Part shown: positions 5,815-14,411 of the stretch, piece after piece | Layout: each line of letters starts with the position of its first letter | Position numbering within the stretch: the stretch's first letter is position 1 | NCBI GenBank assembly: GCA_937958145.1 | Contig: CALGOE010000252.1 | Span: forward strand, 1-22,027 | From: an uncultured Desulfobacca sp. | GTDB lineage: Bacteria; Desulfobacterota; Desulfobaccia; Desulfobaccales; Desulfobaccaceae | Direction of reading: 5' to 3' | DNA length: 22,027 nucleotides | The notes under the pieces: model-generated | Databases searched by the model: none | What the model saw: the letters and a program-made list of their open reading frames with translations, nothing else | Told to the model about the DNA's origin: nothing | Made by a program: the position numbers and the translations under genes

Positions 5815-7653
5815 TTAAAAGGAATGGCCGATATTAAAAATCACCTGCATGGTATCCTGTTTGCGGTCAATGGGGTTCAAGGGCCAGGCCAGCTCCAGGC
5901 CGATGGGGCCGATGGGGGTCTGATAGCGCAGGCCGAAACCGGCGCCGTATTTGCATTGCCCCACATCTGTATTTTTTAATTTGTAAAACACATTGCCGGC
6001 GTCGACAAAGGTCACACCCCGAAACTCACCCACGAGGGGGAAGCGCAGTTCCAGGTTGGCGAGAAGGAGGGCTTCACCGCCCAAAGGGTTCCCGGCCAGG
6101 TCCCGGGGGCCGAGATAGTAGAGCCGGTAAGCCCGCATACTCCCAGGGCCGCCGGCAAAAAAGCGGCGGAAGATGGGAATCTGGTCCGTGCCCTGGATGG
6201 GCGGGATAAGACCAAATTTGGCCCGTCCGGCCAAGACCACATGTTTTGGGCCCAGGTTTTGGTAGCGCCGGGCTTCGATGGTTGACTGCACAAACTGCAC
6301 TTGGGGAGAGATGGCATTAGGGGCGAATTCCCCCAACAAAAAGAATTGTCCGCCTTTTTGCGGGTCGGCCGGGTTGTCCACGGTATCCCGGGTCAATCCC
6401 CACAGGAGCATATTAACCGTGTAGAGTTTGCCGGAGGTGGTATCGCGCAAAAGCTCCAAGGCCAGATCAGTTACGCCGAAGGGGCGGGCGAATTCCAGGC
6501 CGTGGCCCACATACACTTTGGTCCGCTCGCTGATCTCCCGCTCCAGCAGGGTGCGGCTATAAAAGGCCCGATCAGAGAACGACGGATAGGAGCGCCGCAA
6601 AAAACCGCTGTTGACCACTAAATCGAGCTGGGAGCCCAAGAGCATGGGGTTCAAAAAAGAACCCTCGATGCGGGTGTCCAGGCGGGAGTATTTGGCGCCC
6701 ACTTCCAACGTGCGGCCGCCGCCCCCCAGGTTGCGGTAGCGCAAGACGGCCCGGGCCCGGAACTGGTCCCAACTGCCGTAACCGGCCCCCAATTTCAGGG
6801 ATCGTTTTTTCCGCTCCGTGACCTCCACCACAACAGGTATATCGGTCTGCTCCGCCGGGACCTCCTCGGGGGTGACGTTGACGCTGCGGAAGAGATCCAT
6901 TTCAAAGAGCCGCTCCTGGCTGGCGATCATTTTGGCCAAAGAAAAAGGTTCGCCGGTGTGGACCCGCAGGGCCCGGCGGATGAGGGCTTCAGGCGTGGCC
7001 TGCTGCCCCTGGACCCGAATCGGCCCGAAGCGGGCCCAAGGACCGGGCCAGACCTGCATATAGATGGCGGCCGTATTATCCTCCAGGTTCAGGAGCGCCT
7101 CCCCTTCCACCCGGACCTTGGGATAGCCCCGATCCATGAGATAGCCGACGATTTCCTTCTTAAGTTGGTCAAATCCTTTCTCGGTGAAACCCTCCCCCCG
7201 GGCCAGGGGACCGTTTTGCACAAACTCTGCCAAAGTCGTCTGCAGTTGGGGAGCCCCCACCACACTCACCTCCAGATGCTTGACTCTTATCCGGGGTCCT
7301 TCCTGGATGTGCAGGGTGATGGTCACCGCCCCCAGACTCTCAACAACCTCCGGGGTGATCTCAGTGTGGTAAAACCCGGCCCGGCGATAGGCCTCTTTGA
7401 GGCGTTCCACATCCTCGGCCAATTCCTCCGGTCGGAACACGGGCGGGGGCTTCCAGCGGAAAAAATGGGGACGGGGCGTCACCATCTCTTGCCACAGCGC
7501 CCGTTTGGGCAAGGTGCGATTGCCCCGGATGCGGATGGCCTGAATGACCGCCGGCTCGGTCGGCGGGGACTCTGCTGGCGGTTGCGTCCAACCGGGGACG
7601 GCCGGGAAAACCAGGAAAAATAGCAGAGGAATGAGATACCGGAGCGTCGTCAT
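5815..7653 (-). CDS. Omp85-family outer-membrane protein, TamA/BamA-like
   Basis: A 612-residue outer-membrane protein of the BamA/TamA superfamily, whose members fold or translocate proteins in the outer membrane. It has a signal peptide (residues 1 to about 23), three POTRA-like domains (about 36-117, 122-203 and 207-282) and a 16-stranded D15 barrel domain (about 283-612). The chain ends in Phe, as expected for an outer-membrane barrel. Three POTRAs match TamA (BamA usually has five). The conserved loop-6 signature appears as GGPGSMRAYR at about 501-510; the usual (V/I)RG(F/Y) is altered to MRAY, keeping Arg but replacing Gly. No tamB-like gene follows; the next gene codes for the YHS protein. 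The start codon has only a weak Shine-Dalgarno. The family is sure, the TamA-versus-BamA label less so. Confidence 0.88.
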   Translation of the reverse strand: MTTLRYLIPLLFFLVFPAVPGWTQPPAESPPTEPAVIQAIRIRGNRTLPKRALWQEMVTPRPHFFRWKPPPVFRPEELAEDVERLKEAYRRAGFYHTEITPEVVESLGAVTITLHIQEGPRIRVKHLEVSVVGAPQLQTTLAEFVQNGPLARGEGFTEKGFDQLKKEIVGYLMDRGYPKVRVEGEALLNLEDNTAAIYMQVWPGPWARFGPIRVQGQQATPEALIRRALRVHTGEPFSLAKMIASQERLFEMDLFRSVNVTPEEVPAEQTDIPVVVEVTERKKRSLKLGAGYGSWDQFRARAVLRYRNLGGGGRTLEVGAKYSRLDTRIEGSFLNPMLLGSQLDLVVNSGFLRRSYPSFSDRAFYSRTLLEREISERTKVYVGHGLEFARPFGVTDLALELLRDTTSGKLYTVNMLLWGLTRDTVDNPADPQKGGQFFLLGEFAPNAISPQVQFVQSTIEARRYQNLGPKHVVLAGRAKFGLIPPIQGTDQIPIFRRFFAGGPGSMRAYRLYYLGPRDLAGNPLGGEALLLANLELRFPLVGEFRGVTFVDAGNVFYKLKNTDVGQCKYGAGFGLRYQTPIGPIGLELAWPLNPIDRKQDTMQVIFNIGHSF

Positions 7654-7718
7654 AGCAAGTGCTGAGGGTTGGCCAGGCCGACCGCCGGCGCGCTCGACAC
7701 GGATACCCTGTTAAAAGT

Positions 7719-7743
7719 GGCCCCAAGAGAAAAGCCAGGGGCC
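7719..7743 (-). other. Hairpin in the gap between the antiporter and Omp85 genes
   Basis: GGCCCC (7719-7724) pairs with GGGGCC (7738-7743). Read on the minus strand, it is followed by ACTTTTAAC, only a weak T run. It might attenuate transcription from the antiporter gene into the Omp85 gene. Apart from this I see nothing definite in the 156-nt gap 7654-7809. Confidence 0.3.
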
Positions 7744-7809
7744 GAGAGACCAATATTTTCTAGAGTCGACGGCGATGGCAGGCGCCCAGCCAACACTCGG
7801 CCGCTGCCA

Positions 7810-9804
7810 TCAGTCCCCCCGGGGAGCCATAGTGAACAACGAGGCGGCCTTGCTCAGTTGTTCCGGAGACCCCATGGTGACAAGCAAATCGCCGGCCAGG
7901 AGTACCAGATGGGGGTCGGGATTGTGAAAGGTCTGTCCATCCCGGCGGATGGCCAAGACCGTGACGCCATGCTGTTTGCGCAGTTCCATTTGGGCCAGGG
8001 ATTTGCCCGCCGCCGGGGCACCCGCCGCCAGGCGAAAGGTGCTGATTTCAACGTCATGCAGATCATATCGCAGGGGACTGACCCCCCCCAGTTCCTTCAT
8101 GAGCCCCCGAAAAAGCATATAACAGTTGGCCCGCACTTCCGAAGTCAGCCGCTCAATCTCTTCCCGGGGAATCAGATACTTTTTCAGCACCAGGGTAAAG
8201 ATTTCCACCGAGGTTTCAAACTCCTCGGGCACCACGTCGTCGGCTCCCAGCTCAAAGAGGGCCGGCAACTCGGTAACATACCGGGTCCGGACAATAATAT
8301 GGACCCGGGGGTTGAGACGATGGGCCAACGTCGTAATGCGCCGCACTGCCGCCGGGTCATTAATGACCACGACAAGAATGCGGGCCTCCTCAATCCGGGC
8401 ATGCCGCAGGATTTCTTCCTGGGTGGCATCCCCGTAAAAAATGGGTTCGCCCAGCCCCCGTTCCCGGCGCACCGTTTCCGGGTTCATTTCAATAATAACA
8501 TAAGGAATGCCAGCGTTTTTGGCGGCTCGGGCCAGATTGCGGCCGTTTACCCCAAAGCCGACGATGATGAGGTGATCCTTCGGAACCTCTCGGCTGCCCA
8601 TGGTTTCTAAATGAGCCCCGTATCTAAGCCGCGCCGGGAGGGGCCAGCGGGCTGCGGCCGCGGCCAACTGCGGCGCCACCGCCATGAGAAGAGGCGTCGC
8701 CACCATGGTCAGGATGGTCACATCCAAAAAGAGTTGATAGGCATGGGCGCTCAATAACCCTTCCTTGATGCCCACCTTGGCTAAAATGAAAGAAAACTCC
8801 CCGACCTGGCACAGGGCCATGCCCACCAGCACCGCGGTCCGCAGAGGAAACTTCAGAGCCAAACCGGCACTGCCGGCCAGGACGGCTTTGATCAGAACTA
8901 CTCCCCCGGTCAAGAGGATGATACTCCCCGGGTTGTTGAAAAGGAATTCAATATCCAACAGCATGCCGATGGAAATAAAAAAGAAGCTGGCAAAGACGTC
9001 CCGGAACGGCAGAATATTCCCCAACGCCTGATGGCTGTACTCCGTTTCCGAGACGATCAAACCGGCCAAAAAGGCCCCCAAGGCCAACGAAAGACCGGCC
9101 GCCGCGGTTAGCCAGGCCACGGCCAGGCAGATGAGAACAATGGACAGGAGAAACAGTTCCCGGTTGCCGGTGCGGGCAATCTGAAAAAGCACCTGGGGCA
9201 CCACATACTTGGCCCCGGCGATGACCAGCAGGACAATGACCACGGCTTTGGCCAAAAGGATGAGGAAAGACGCCCCCAGGTTTTCTGTCTGCCCTGCCAG
9301 GAGGGGCACAAAAACCATCATGGGCACGATGATGATATCCTGAAAGATCAGGATGCCCAGACTGGTGCGGCCATGGGGCGTGTCCACCTCGGCCCGCTCC
9401 TGCAGGAGCTTCAGGACGATGGCAGTGCTGCTCAAAGAAATCAGGAAACCGACGAAAACAGCTTCCGGCCACGTCAGGCCCATCTGGGCGCCCACAACCG
9501 TGCCGGCGACCGCCGTCGCCCCAACCTGGATCGGCCCGGCCACCAAGACCGATTGGCGGATCTGCAGCAGGTTGGCGAAAGAAAATTCCACGCCGATGGT
9601 AAACAACAGGAGGATAACGCCGATCTCCGCCAGGATTTCCACCTCGTGCACCGCCCGCACCAGCGCCAGGACATGCGGCCCGGCCAGGATCCCGGTGAAA
9701 ATAAAGCCCACAGTCACCGGTATCCGAAACTGGTGGCAGATAAGCAGGACCACCAAGGACAGGCCGAAGATAATAACCAGGTCGGTGAGAATGGGAATGG
9801 TCAC
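7810..9804 (-). CDS. CPA2 cation:proton antiporter with RCK (TrkA-N/TrkA-C) domains, Kef-like
   Basis: A 664-residue inner-membrane monovalent cation:proton antiporter of the CPA2 (KefB/KefC) type. The membrane domain (1 to about 385) shows about 12 hydrophobic segments, SLSSTAIVLK at about 123-132 and the QD pair (Q155-D156) in ILIFQD, the ion-binding motif of Kef proteins. A cytoplasmic RCK_N/TrkA-N Rossmann domain follows (about 411-530) with GFGVNG at 416-421 and an acidic residue E439 placed for NAD(H) ribose binding. RCK_C/TrkA-C is at about 586-657. The start is GTG, with only a weak Shine-Dalgarno. The gene is divergent from a second CPA2 antiporter, and no KefF/KefG-type partner is adjacent. 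Ion specificity (K+ or Na+) cannot be read from the sequence. Confidence 0.9.
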   Translation of the reverse strand: MTIPILTDLVIIFGLSLVVLLICHQFRIPVTVGFIFTGILAGPHVLALVRAVHEVEILAEIGVILLLFTIGVEFSFANLLQIRQSVLVAGPIQVGATAVAGTVVGAQMGLTWPEAVFVGFLISLSSTAIVLKLLQERAEVDTPHGRTSLGILIFQDIIIVPMMVFVPLLAGQTENLGASFLILLAKAVVIVLLVIAGAKYVVPQVLFQIARTGNRELFLLSIVLICLAVAWLTAAAGLSLALGAFLAGLIVSETEYSHQALGNILPFRDVFASFFFISIGMLLDIEFLFNNPGSIILLTGGVVLIKAVLAGSAGLALKFPLRTAVLVGMALCQVGEFSFILAKVGIKEGLLSAHAYQLFLDVTILTMVATPLLMAVAPQLAAAAARWPLPARLRYGAHLETMGSREVPKDHLIIVGFGVNGRNLARAAKNAGIPYVIIEMNPETVRRERGLGEPIFYGDATQEEILRHARIEEARILVVVINDPAAVRRITTLAHRLNPRVHIIVRTRYVTELPALFELGADDVVPEEFETSVEIFTLVLKKYLIPREEIERLTSEVRANCYMLFRGLMKELGGVSPLRYDLHDVEISTFRLAAGAPAAGKSLAQMELRKQHGVTVLAIRRDGQTFHNPDPHLVLLAGDLLVTMGSPEQLSKAASLFTMAPRGD

Positions 9805-9907
9805 GGCGTTCCAGTCAATCTTGCTGCCAGCAGCGCAAACCCCGGTGGCCCGCCCAGCGGCGCAGCCGGAACCGGGAAAAATAACAACCCATGAAAAAAA
9901 TTAGCAA

Positions 9908-9936
9908 ATTTTATCAATTCCCGCCGTTCCGGTCAA
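9908..9936 (-). promoter_or_regulatory. Sigma-70 promoter for the minus-strand antiporter
   Basis: On the minus strand, TTGACC (9936-9931), a 17-bp spacer and TAAAAT (9913-9908) give the same two hexamers and spacing as the rnpB promoter. The implied start near 9901 leaves a leader of about 95 nt before the GTG at 9804. Confidence 0.65.
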
Positions 9937-10000
9937 GTGAAATCGCTCCGGCCGCCGGCTCAGCGTGGGTACTTTGGCCCCCGCCGCCCGCCTCCCCAGG

Positions 10001-10029
10001 TTGACAGGGATGCTGAAACATGCTTAGTT
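10001..10029 (+). promoter_or_regulatory. Possible promoter for the plus-strand antiporter
   Basis: A perfect TTGACA at 10001-10006 lies 58 nt before the start codon, but the -10 position at 17-bp spacing reads TTAGTT, a poor match. If real, it is a weak or activated promoter. Confidence 0.35.
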
Positions 10030-10058
10030 AAGCTAATCTTTCTGACGGTGTGCACAGC

Positions 10059-12227
10059 ATGCTATTTGAAAATATGTTCCAAGAGATCACGGCCATCATG
10101 CTCCTGGCAGCCGTGTTGGGGGTTGTCGGCCTGCTGCTGCGGCAGCCACTGATCGTCTCCTTGTTGGCCGCCGGCATCCTGGTCGGCCCCTCGGGCTTCA
10201 GCCTCATCAGCAGCCATGCCCAAATCGAGCTCTTGGCCCATATCGGCATTGCCCTGCTTCTGTTTGTCGTGGGTCTGAAGCTTGATGTAAATCTCATCCG
10301 CACCATGGGCACCGTCGCCCTGGCCACCGGTCTGGGGCAGGTCCTCTTCACTTCCGTGATCGGCTTTTTTTTGTCTCTGGCTTTGGGCTTGACTACTCTT
10401 GAGGCCGTCTATGTGGCCGTGGCCCTGACCTTTTCCAGCACCATTATCATTGTCAAACTGCTCTCGGACAAGGGCGAAATCGATGCCTTGCACGGGCGCA
10501 TCGCCATCGGTTTTCTCATCGTCCAGGATATCGTGGTCATTCTCGTCATGATCGGTCTGACCGCCTTCAGCGGCCAGGCCGAGGCTGACGGCTGGTCTTT
10601 GCTCAAAAACGTGGGGCAGGTGGTCGTCGCCGGCCTCGGCTTTTTGGCCCTGGTGGCCCTGATGATGCGCTCGGTGCTGCCCACCCTGCTCCGCTATCTG
10701 GCCCGCAGCCAGGAATTGCTCCTGCTCTTTGCCGTGGCCTGGGCCATCGCCCTGGCGACCCTGGGGGACACCCTGGGATTCAGCAAGGAAGTGGGAGCCT
10801 TTTTAGGTGGCGTCTCCCTGGCCTCAACGCCCTATCGGGAAGCCATCAGCTCCCGCTTGGTCAGCCTCCGGGACTTTCTCCTCATCTTCTTTTTCATCGA
10901 TCTGGGTTCCCGCCTGAACCTGGCGGTTTTGGGGGCGCAAATCGGCAAGGCCTCGGTCCTGTCCTTGTTTGTCCTTATCGGCAACCCCCTGATTGTCATG
11001 GTCATCATGGGGTATCTGGGCTACCGCAAACGCACCGGCCTCCTGGCCGGCCTGACGGTGGCCCAGATCAGCGAATTTTCCCTGATTTTAGGGGCCCTGG
11101 GGGTGAGTCTGGGCCACATCAGTCTGGACATCCTGGGGTTGATCACCCTGGTGGGACTGGTGACCATCGCCGGCTCCACCTATCTGATCCTCTATTCCGG
11201 GAAATTATACCAGTTCCTGGCTCCCTGGCTGGGTATATTTGAACGGCAGACGCCCTACCGGGAAGCCCTCCAGGATAGTGCGGCGGCGGTGCCGGCGGCA
11301 GATATCATTCTCATCGGTCTGGGTAATTTTGGCGGCGGCATCGCCTGCCACCTATGGGAACGGCGCACCAAGATGGTGGGGGTGGATTTTGATCCCGAGG
11401 TCCTGGAAAAATGGCGCCGCTCCGGCTTGCCGGTTTTTTACGGCGATGTGGGCGATCCGGAGCTTTTCCAGCACCTGCCCCTGGCCGCGGCCCGATTAGT
11501 GGTGGTCACGGTGCGTGACCCGGATCTTAACCTAAAACTGCTGCAAGGGTTGCGAGAGCTCCATTTCCACGGCAGAGTGGCTCTGACCGCCCGCCAGGAG
11601 GACGAGGCCCGCCGCTTCCACGCCGCCGGGGCTGATCTGGTCTTGCGACCTTTCGCTGATGCGGCCCAACAGGCGGCCGAAGTCCTGACCGCCACCTTGG
11701 ATGTGCTCACGGCCGCCGCCGCCGACCTGCCCATAGGGTTGCGCATCTTCCGCTTGGAATCCACCTCCCGTTTTGCCGGCCGGCCCATTCGGGACATCCC
11801 CCTCCGTCAGGAGACCGGCGTCTCCATCGTCGCTGTCAGCCGAGGCGGCAAAACCATCCTTGACCCAGACCCGGATGTCAGCCTGTATCCCGGCGATCGC
11901 CTCATTCTGGCCGGACCAACCGCCCAGTTGACGGCTGCCGCAGCTTTGTTGGAAAAACAGGAACTGGCGCCGACCGGGGCAGCGGCGCCGACGGAGGGCT
12001 TCAGCCTGGCCACCCTCCCAGTGGCAGCCGACTCCCCCCTCATCCAGAAGACCCTGGCCGAGGTGAATTTTCGCGACCTCTACCGGGTCACGGTGATCGG
12101 CATCGTGCGCGGCAGCCAACCGGTGCTGGTTCTCACCGGCCAGGAACGTCTCCAGGCCGGAGACCACCTCATCGTAGCCGGTAAGGCCACCGCAATCAGA
12201 CAGTTGCAGGAGCACGGTTTCTTATGA
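10059..12227 (+). CDS. CPA2 cation:proton antiporter with RCK_N and two RCK_C domains, Kef-like
   Basis: A 722-residue inner-membrane antiporter of the KefB/CPA2 type. The transport domain (1 to about 390) has TFSSTIIIVKLL at about 124-135 and the QD pair Q156-D157 in FLIVQD. Residues about 415-535 form a TrkA-N Rossmann domain with GLGNFG at 420-425 and D443 for the nucleotide ribose. Two RCK_C modules follow, at about 561-632 and 647-716, joined by an Ala/Pro-rich linker, whereas the divergent neighbour has one. The ATG at 10059 is preferred; an in-frame GTG at 10050 and ATG at 10074 are alternatives, and none has a strong Shine-Dalgarno. The gene ends 32 nt before the convergent NifA-type gene. 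The cation is unknown. Confidence 0.89.
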   Translation: MLFENMFQEITAIMLLAAVLGVVGLLLRQPLIVSLLAAGILVGPSGFSLISSHAQIELLAHIGIALLLFVVGLKLDVNLIRTMGTVALATGLGQVLFTSVIGFFLSLALGLTTLEAVYVAVALTFSSTIIIVKLLSDKGEIDALHGRIAIGFLIVQDIVVILVMIGLTAFSGQAEADGWSLLKNVGQVVVAGLGFLALVALMMRSVLPTLLRYLARSQELLLLFAVAWAIALATLGDTLGFSKEVGAFLGGVSLASTPYREAISSRLVSLRDFLLIFFFIDLGSRLNLAVLGAQIGKASVLSLFVLIGNPLIVMVIMGYLGYRKRTGLLAGLTVAQISEFSLILGALGVSLGHISLDILGLITLVGLVTIAGSTYLILYSGKLYQFLAPWLGIFERQTPYREALQDSAAAVPAADIILIGLGNFGGGIACHLWERRTKMVGVDFDPEVLEKWRRSGLPVFYGDVGDPELFQHLPLAAARLVVVTVRDPDLNLKLLQGLRELHFHGRVALTARQEDEARRFHAAGADLVLRPFADAAQQAAEVLTATLDVLTAAAADLPIGLRIFRLESTSRFAGRPIRDIPLRQETGVSIVAVSRGGKTILDPDPDVSLYPGDRLILAGPTAQLTAAAALLEKQELAPTGAAAPTEGFSLATLPVAADSPLIQKTLAEVNFRDLYRVTVIGIVRGSQPVLVLTGQERLQAGDHLIVAGKATAIRQLQEHGFL

Positions 12228-12234
12228 GGGGAGA

Positions 12235-12250
12235 GGCGGGGCTTCCCGCC
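12235..12250. terminator. Hairpin between convergent antiporter and sigma-54 activator genes
   Basis: GGCGGG (12235-12240), loop GCTT, CCCGCC (12245-12250) forms a 6-bp GC stem inside the 32-nt gap between two convergent genes. Neither strand has a T run next to it, so its role as a bidirectional terminator is plausible but weak. Confidence 0.35.
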
Positions 12251-12259
12251 CGGAGAAGG

Positions 12260-13789
12260 TCACAACGTCTTGTATTGACGCGGGTTGATCTGGTAATTCT
12301 TGATTTTATAACCCAGGATGCGCAGACTCGTGTCCAAATATTCGGCCGCCAGGGTCTGATTGCCACGGGTGGCCCGCAGGGCTTCGATGATCATCTCCTT
12401 TTCCAGGTTTTCCACCGCCGCGGCCAGGGAAACAGCCTTTTTGCCGTCCTGGCGATCCAGGGTCTGAAGACTGGCCGGCAGATGAATGGTCCGGATGGTG
12501 TCTTCATCGCAGACCAGCAACGCCCGCTCAATGACGTTTTCCAGCTCCCGGACATTGCCGGGCCAGTGATACTGCATTAACAGGTCAATGGCCGGGGCAG
12601 AAATACGTTTGATATTTTTATTGTTTTCCTGACTGTATTTCTGTAAAAAGTACTCGGCTAACAGGATGATATCCGTCTGCCTTTCCCGCAGCGGCGGCAG
12701 ATAAATGGGAAAGACATTCAGGCGATAATACAGATCCTCCCGGAAGGCCCCAGTGGCCAACAGACCCTCCAGATCCCGATGGGTGGCGGCAATAATACGG
12801 ACGTCCACTTCCATGCTCTTGGTCCCCCCGACCCGGACAAACTCCCGCTCCTGAATGACCCGCAACAGCTTCAGTTGCACCGTGGGGCTGAGATCGCCGA
12901 TCTCGTCCAAAAAAATGGTGCCCCGTTGGGCCAGCTCAAAGCGGCCCATCTTGGTCTGGGTGGCCCCGGTGAAGGCCCCCTTTTCATGGCCGAAAAGTTC
13001 ACTCTCCACCAGGGTTTCGGGCAGAGCAGCACAATTGACCCGGACAAAGGGCTTATGGGCCCGCTTGCTGTTGTAATGAATGGCACTGGCCACCAGTTCC
13101 TTGCCGGTACCGCTTTCGCCCCGGATGAGGACGGTGGCGTTGCTCTTGGCCACCCGTTGAATCATCTCAAAGACCTGGCGCATCTTACTGGAGTTGCCGA
13201 CAATGTTGTCAAGATTATATTTATCCTGCAGCTCCTCCCGCAATTTCAGGTTCTCCGCCTGGAGGCGCTGCTTTTCCTGATCGATGCGCATGAGGTTATT
13301 GACGGCCTGGGCGATTACCGAGGCAATAATGGTCAACAGTTGCACGTCGGCGTCCAAGTGGACGTCTTCCTGATAGAGGCGATCCACACTCAGGGCACCA
13401 ATGGTCTGGGGACCGATTTTGATGGGCACGCAGATAAACGAGATATCCTGTTTCTGCAGGTCGCCCCGGGAACGGGTGCGATTCAGGAAGAGAGGTTCCT
13501 GGCTGATGCGGGGGACCACCGCCGGCTCGCCATTCTCCACCACCCGACCGGTGATACCCTCCCCCAACTTATACCGCCCCCGTTTCCGGGCTTCGGCCGT
13601 CAGGCCGTGGGCGATTTCAATCTGTAATTCCCGGGTGTCCGGATTGAGAATGGTAATCGTGCCCCGGTTCATCCCCATCCGAGTGGCCAGGATGGACAGG
13701 ATCTTCTGCAACCCGCTCTTCAGCGAACCGGGCTTGTTCACGGCCTGGGTAATCTCGTACAGACAGGCCAGGGCTTCGGAATCGACCAT
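12260..13789 (-). CDS. Sigma-54-dependent transcriptional activator, NifA-type (GAF-AAA+-HTH)
   Basis: A 509-residue bacterial enhancer-binding protein that uses ATP to open promoters held by RpoN holoenzyme. The GAF sensor domain spans about 20-165 and a coiled linker about 168-190. The AAA+ domain (about 195-430) contains Walker A GESGTGKE (224-231), the sigma-54-contacting GAFTGA loop (271-276), and Walker B in TIFLDEIGDL (291-300). The C-terminal Fis-type helix-turn-helix is at about 474-500 (GNQTLAAEYLDTSLRILGYKI). Domain order is that of NifA, but no nif, amt or glnB gene is in view and the Cys motif of oxygen-sensitive rhizobial NifA is absent, so the target is unknown. The start at 13789 has GGAG 9 nt upstream; an earlier in-frame ATG at 13822 does not. 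RpoN is encoded about 7 kb away in this window. Confidence 0.92.
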   Translation of the reverse strand: MVDSEALACLYEITQAVNKPGSLKSGLQKILSILATRMGMNRGTITILNPDTRELQIEIAHGLTAEARKRGRYKLGEGITGRVVENGEPAVVPRISQEPLFLNRTRSRGDLQKQDISFICVPIKIGPQTIGALSVDRLYQEDVHLDADVQLLTIIASVIAQAVNNLMRIDQEKQRLQAENLKLREELQDKYNLDNIVGNSSKMRQVFEMIQRVAKSNATVLIRGESGTGKELVASAIHYNSKRAHKPFVRVNCAALPETLVESELFGHEKGAFTGATQTKMGRFELAQRGTIFLDEIGDLSPTVQLKLLRVIQEREFVRVGGTKSMEVDVRIIAATHRDLEGLLATGAFREDLYYRLNVFPIYLPPLRERQTDIILLAEYFLQKYSQENNKNIKRISAPAIDLLMQYHWPGNVRELENVIERALLVCDEDTIRTIHLPASLQTLDRQDGKKAVSLAAAVENLEKEMIIEALRATRGNQTLAAEYLDTSLRILGYKIKNYQINPRQYKTL

Positions 13790-13801
13790 GAAAATTGCTC
13801 C

Positions 13802-13815
13802 AAACGCTAACGTTT
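13802..13815 (-). other. Short inverted repeat in the leader of the sigma-54 activator gene
   Basis: AAACG (13802-13806) and CGTTT (13811-13815) flank CTAA. It lies at or just past the predicted transcription start (near 13817) and upstream of the Shine-Dalgarno, so it could be a small operator or a leader hairpin. Confidence 0.3.
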
Positions 13816-13823
13816 TTCTCATA

Positions 13824-13852
13824 ATCTTAGATGGTTTTTACATTTTTGTCAA
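13824..13852 (-). promoter_or_regulatory. Sigma-70 promoter of the sigma-54 activator gene
   Basis: On the minus strand, a perfect TTGACA (13852-13847), a 17-bp spacer and TAAGAT (13829-13824) precede the gene, with the predicted start near 13817, about 28 nt before the ATG. The activator itself therefore looks sigma-70 driven. Confidence 0.65.
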
Positions 13853-13908
13853 CACCAAACCCGAAGACGGCCTGCAGACAGCTAATGGCATCTCATAATT
13901 TCCACAAT

Positions 13909-13926
13909 CTCCTCGCAAAAGAGGAG
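13909..13926 (+). other. Hairpin in the mscL upstream region
   Basis: CTCCTC (13909-13914) pairs with GAGGAG (13921-13926) around GCAAAA. It lies 32 nt upstream of the mscL ATG and does not cover the mscL Shine-Dalgarno. One arm is an SD-like GAGGAG with no start codon at the right distance, so it is probably a leader structure or chance. Confidence 0.3.
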
Positions 13927-13958
13927 GACCATTTTGGGATCGCAAGGAGACAGTCAGT

Positions 13959-14411
13959 ATGCTCAAAGAATTCAAGGAATTCGCCCTGCGGGGCAACATG
14001 GTGGACATGGCGGTGGGCATCATCATCGGCGCCGCCTTTGGGGTTATGGTCAAATCACTGGTGGACGATGTTCTCATGCCGCCCATCGGCATGCTGGTGG
14101 GGAATATTGATTTTTCCGATCTGTTCCTGGTCCTCCGGGAGGGCAAGGTGCCGGGGCCGTATTTCTCTCTGGCCGGTGCCCGCCAGGCCGGCGCAGTTAC
14201 CTTAAATTACGGGCAATTTATCAACACCATCATCAATTTCGTCATTGTGGCCGCCGCCATCTTCATGGTGGTAAAGGGCATGAACCGGCTGCAACGGGAA
14301 AAACCCGGGGATCCCACCACCAAGGAGTGCCCGTTCTGCTCCTCCCTCATCCCCCTGACGGCCAAACGCTGTCCTCATTGCACTTCGGACCTGACCGGCG
14401 CCGGCGCCTGA
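13959..14411 (+). CDS. mscL: Large-conductance mechanosensitive channel MscL with C-terminal zinc ribbon
   Basis: A 150-residue inner-membrane channel that opens under membrane tension to release solutes on hypo-osmotic shock. The N-terminal amphipathic helix and first transmembrane helix (FKEFALRGNMVDMAVGIIIG at 5-24, continuing to about 45) carry the conserved pore-lining pattern. The second transmembrane helix is at about 87-107. After it comes a four-cysteine tail, C124-x2-C127 and C138-x2-C141, a zinc-ribbon-like end that E. coli MscL lacks. Such tails are known in some MscL homologues. The start at 13959 has AAGGAGA about 8 nt upstream. It is transcribed divergently from the sigma-54 activator, and no operon partner follows closely. 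Confidence 0.95.
   Translation: MLKEFKEFALRGNMVDMAVGIIIGAAFGVMVKSLVDDVLMPPIGMLVGNIDFSDLFLVLREGKVPGPYFSLAGARQAGAVTLNYGQFINTIINFVIVAAAIFMVVKGMNRLQREKPGDPTTKECPFCSSLIPLTAKRCPHCTSDLTGAGA

Noticed and set aside
12260..13789. Naming the activator as true NifA of nitrogen fixation
   Set aside because: The domain order fits, but no nif, glnB or amt genes are in the window, and GAF-AAA+-HTH activators control many other pathways.
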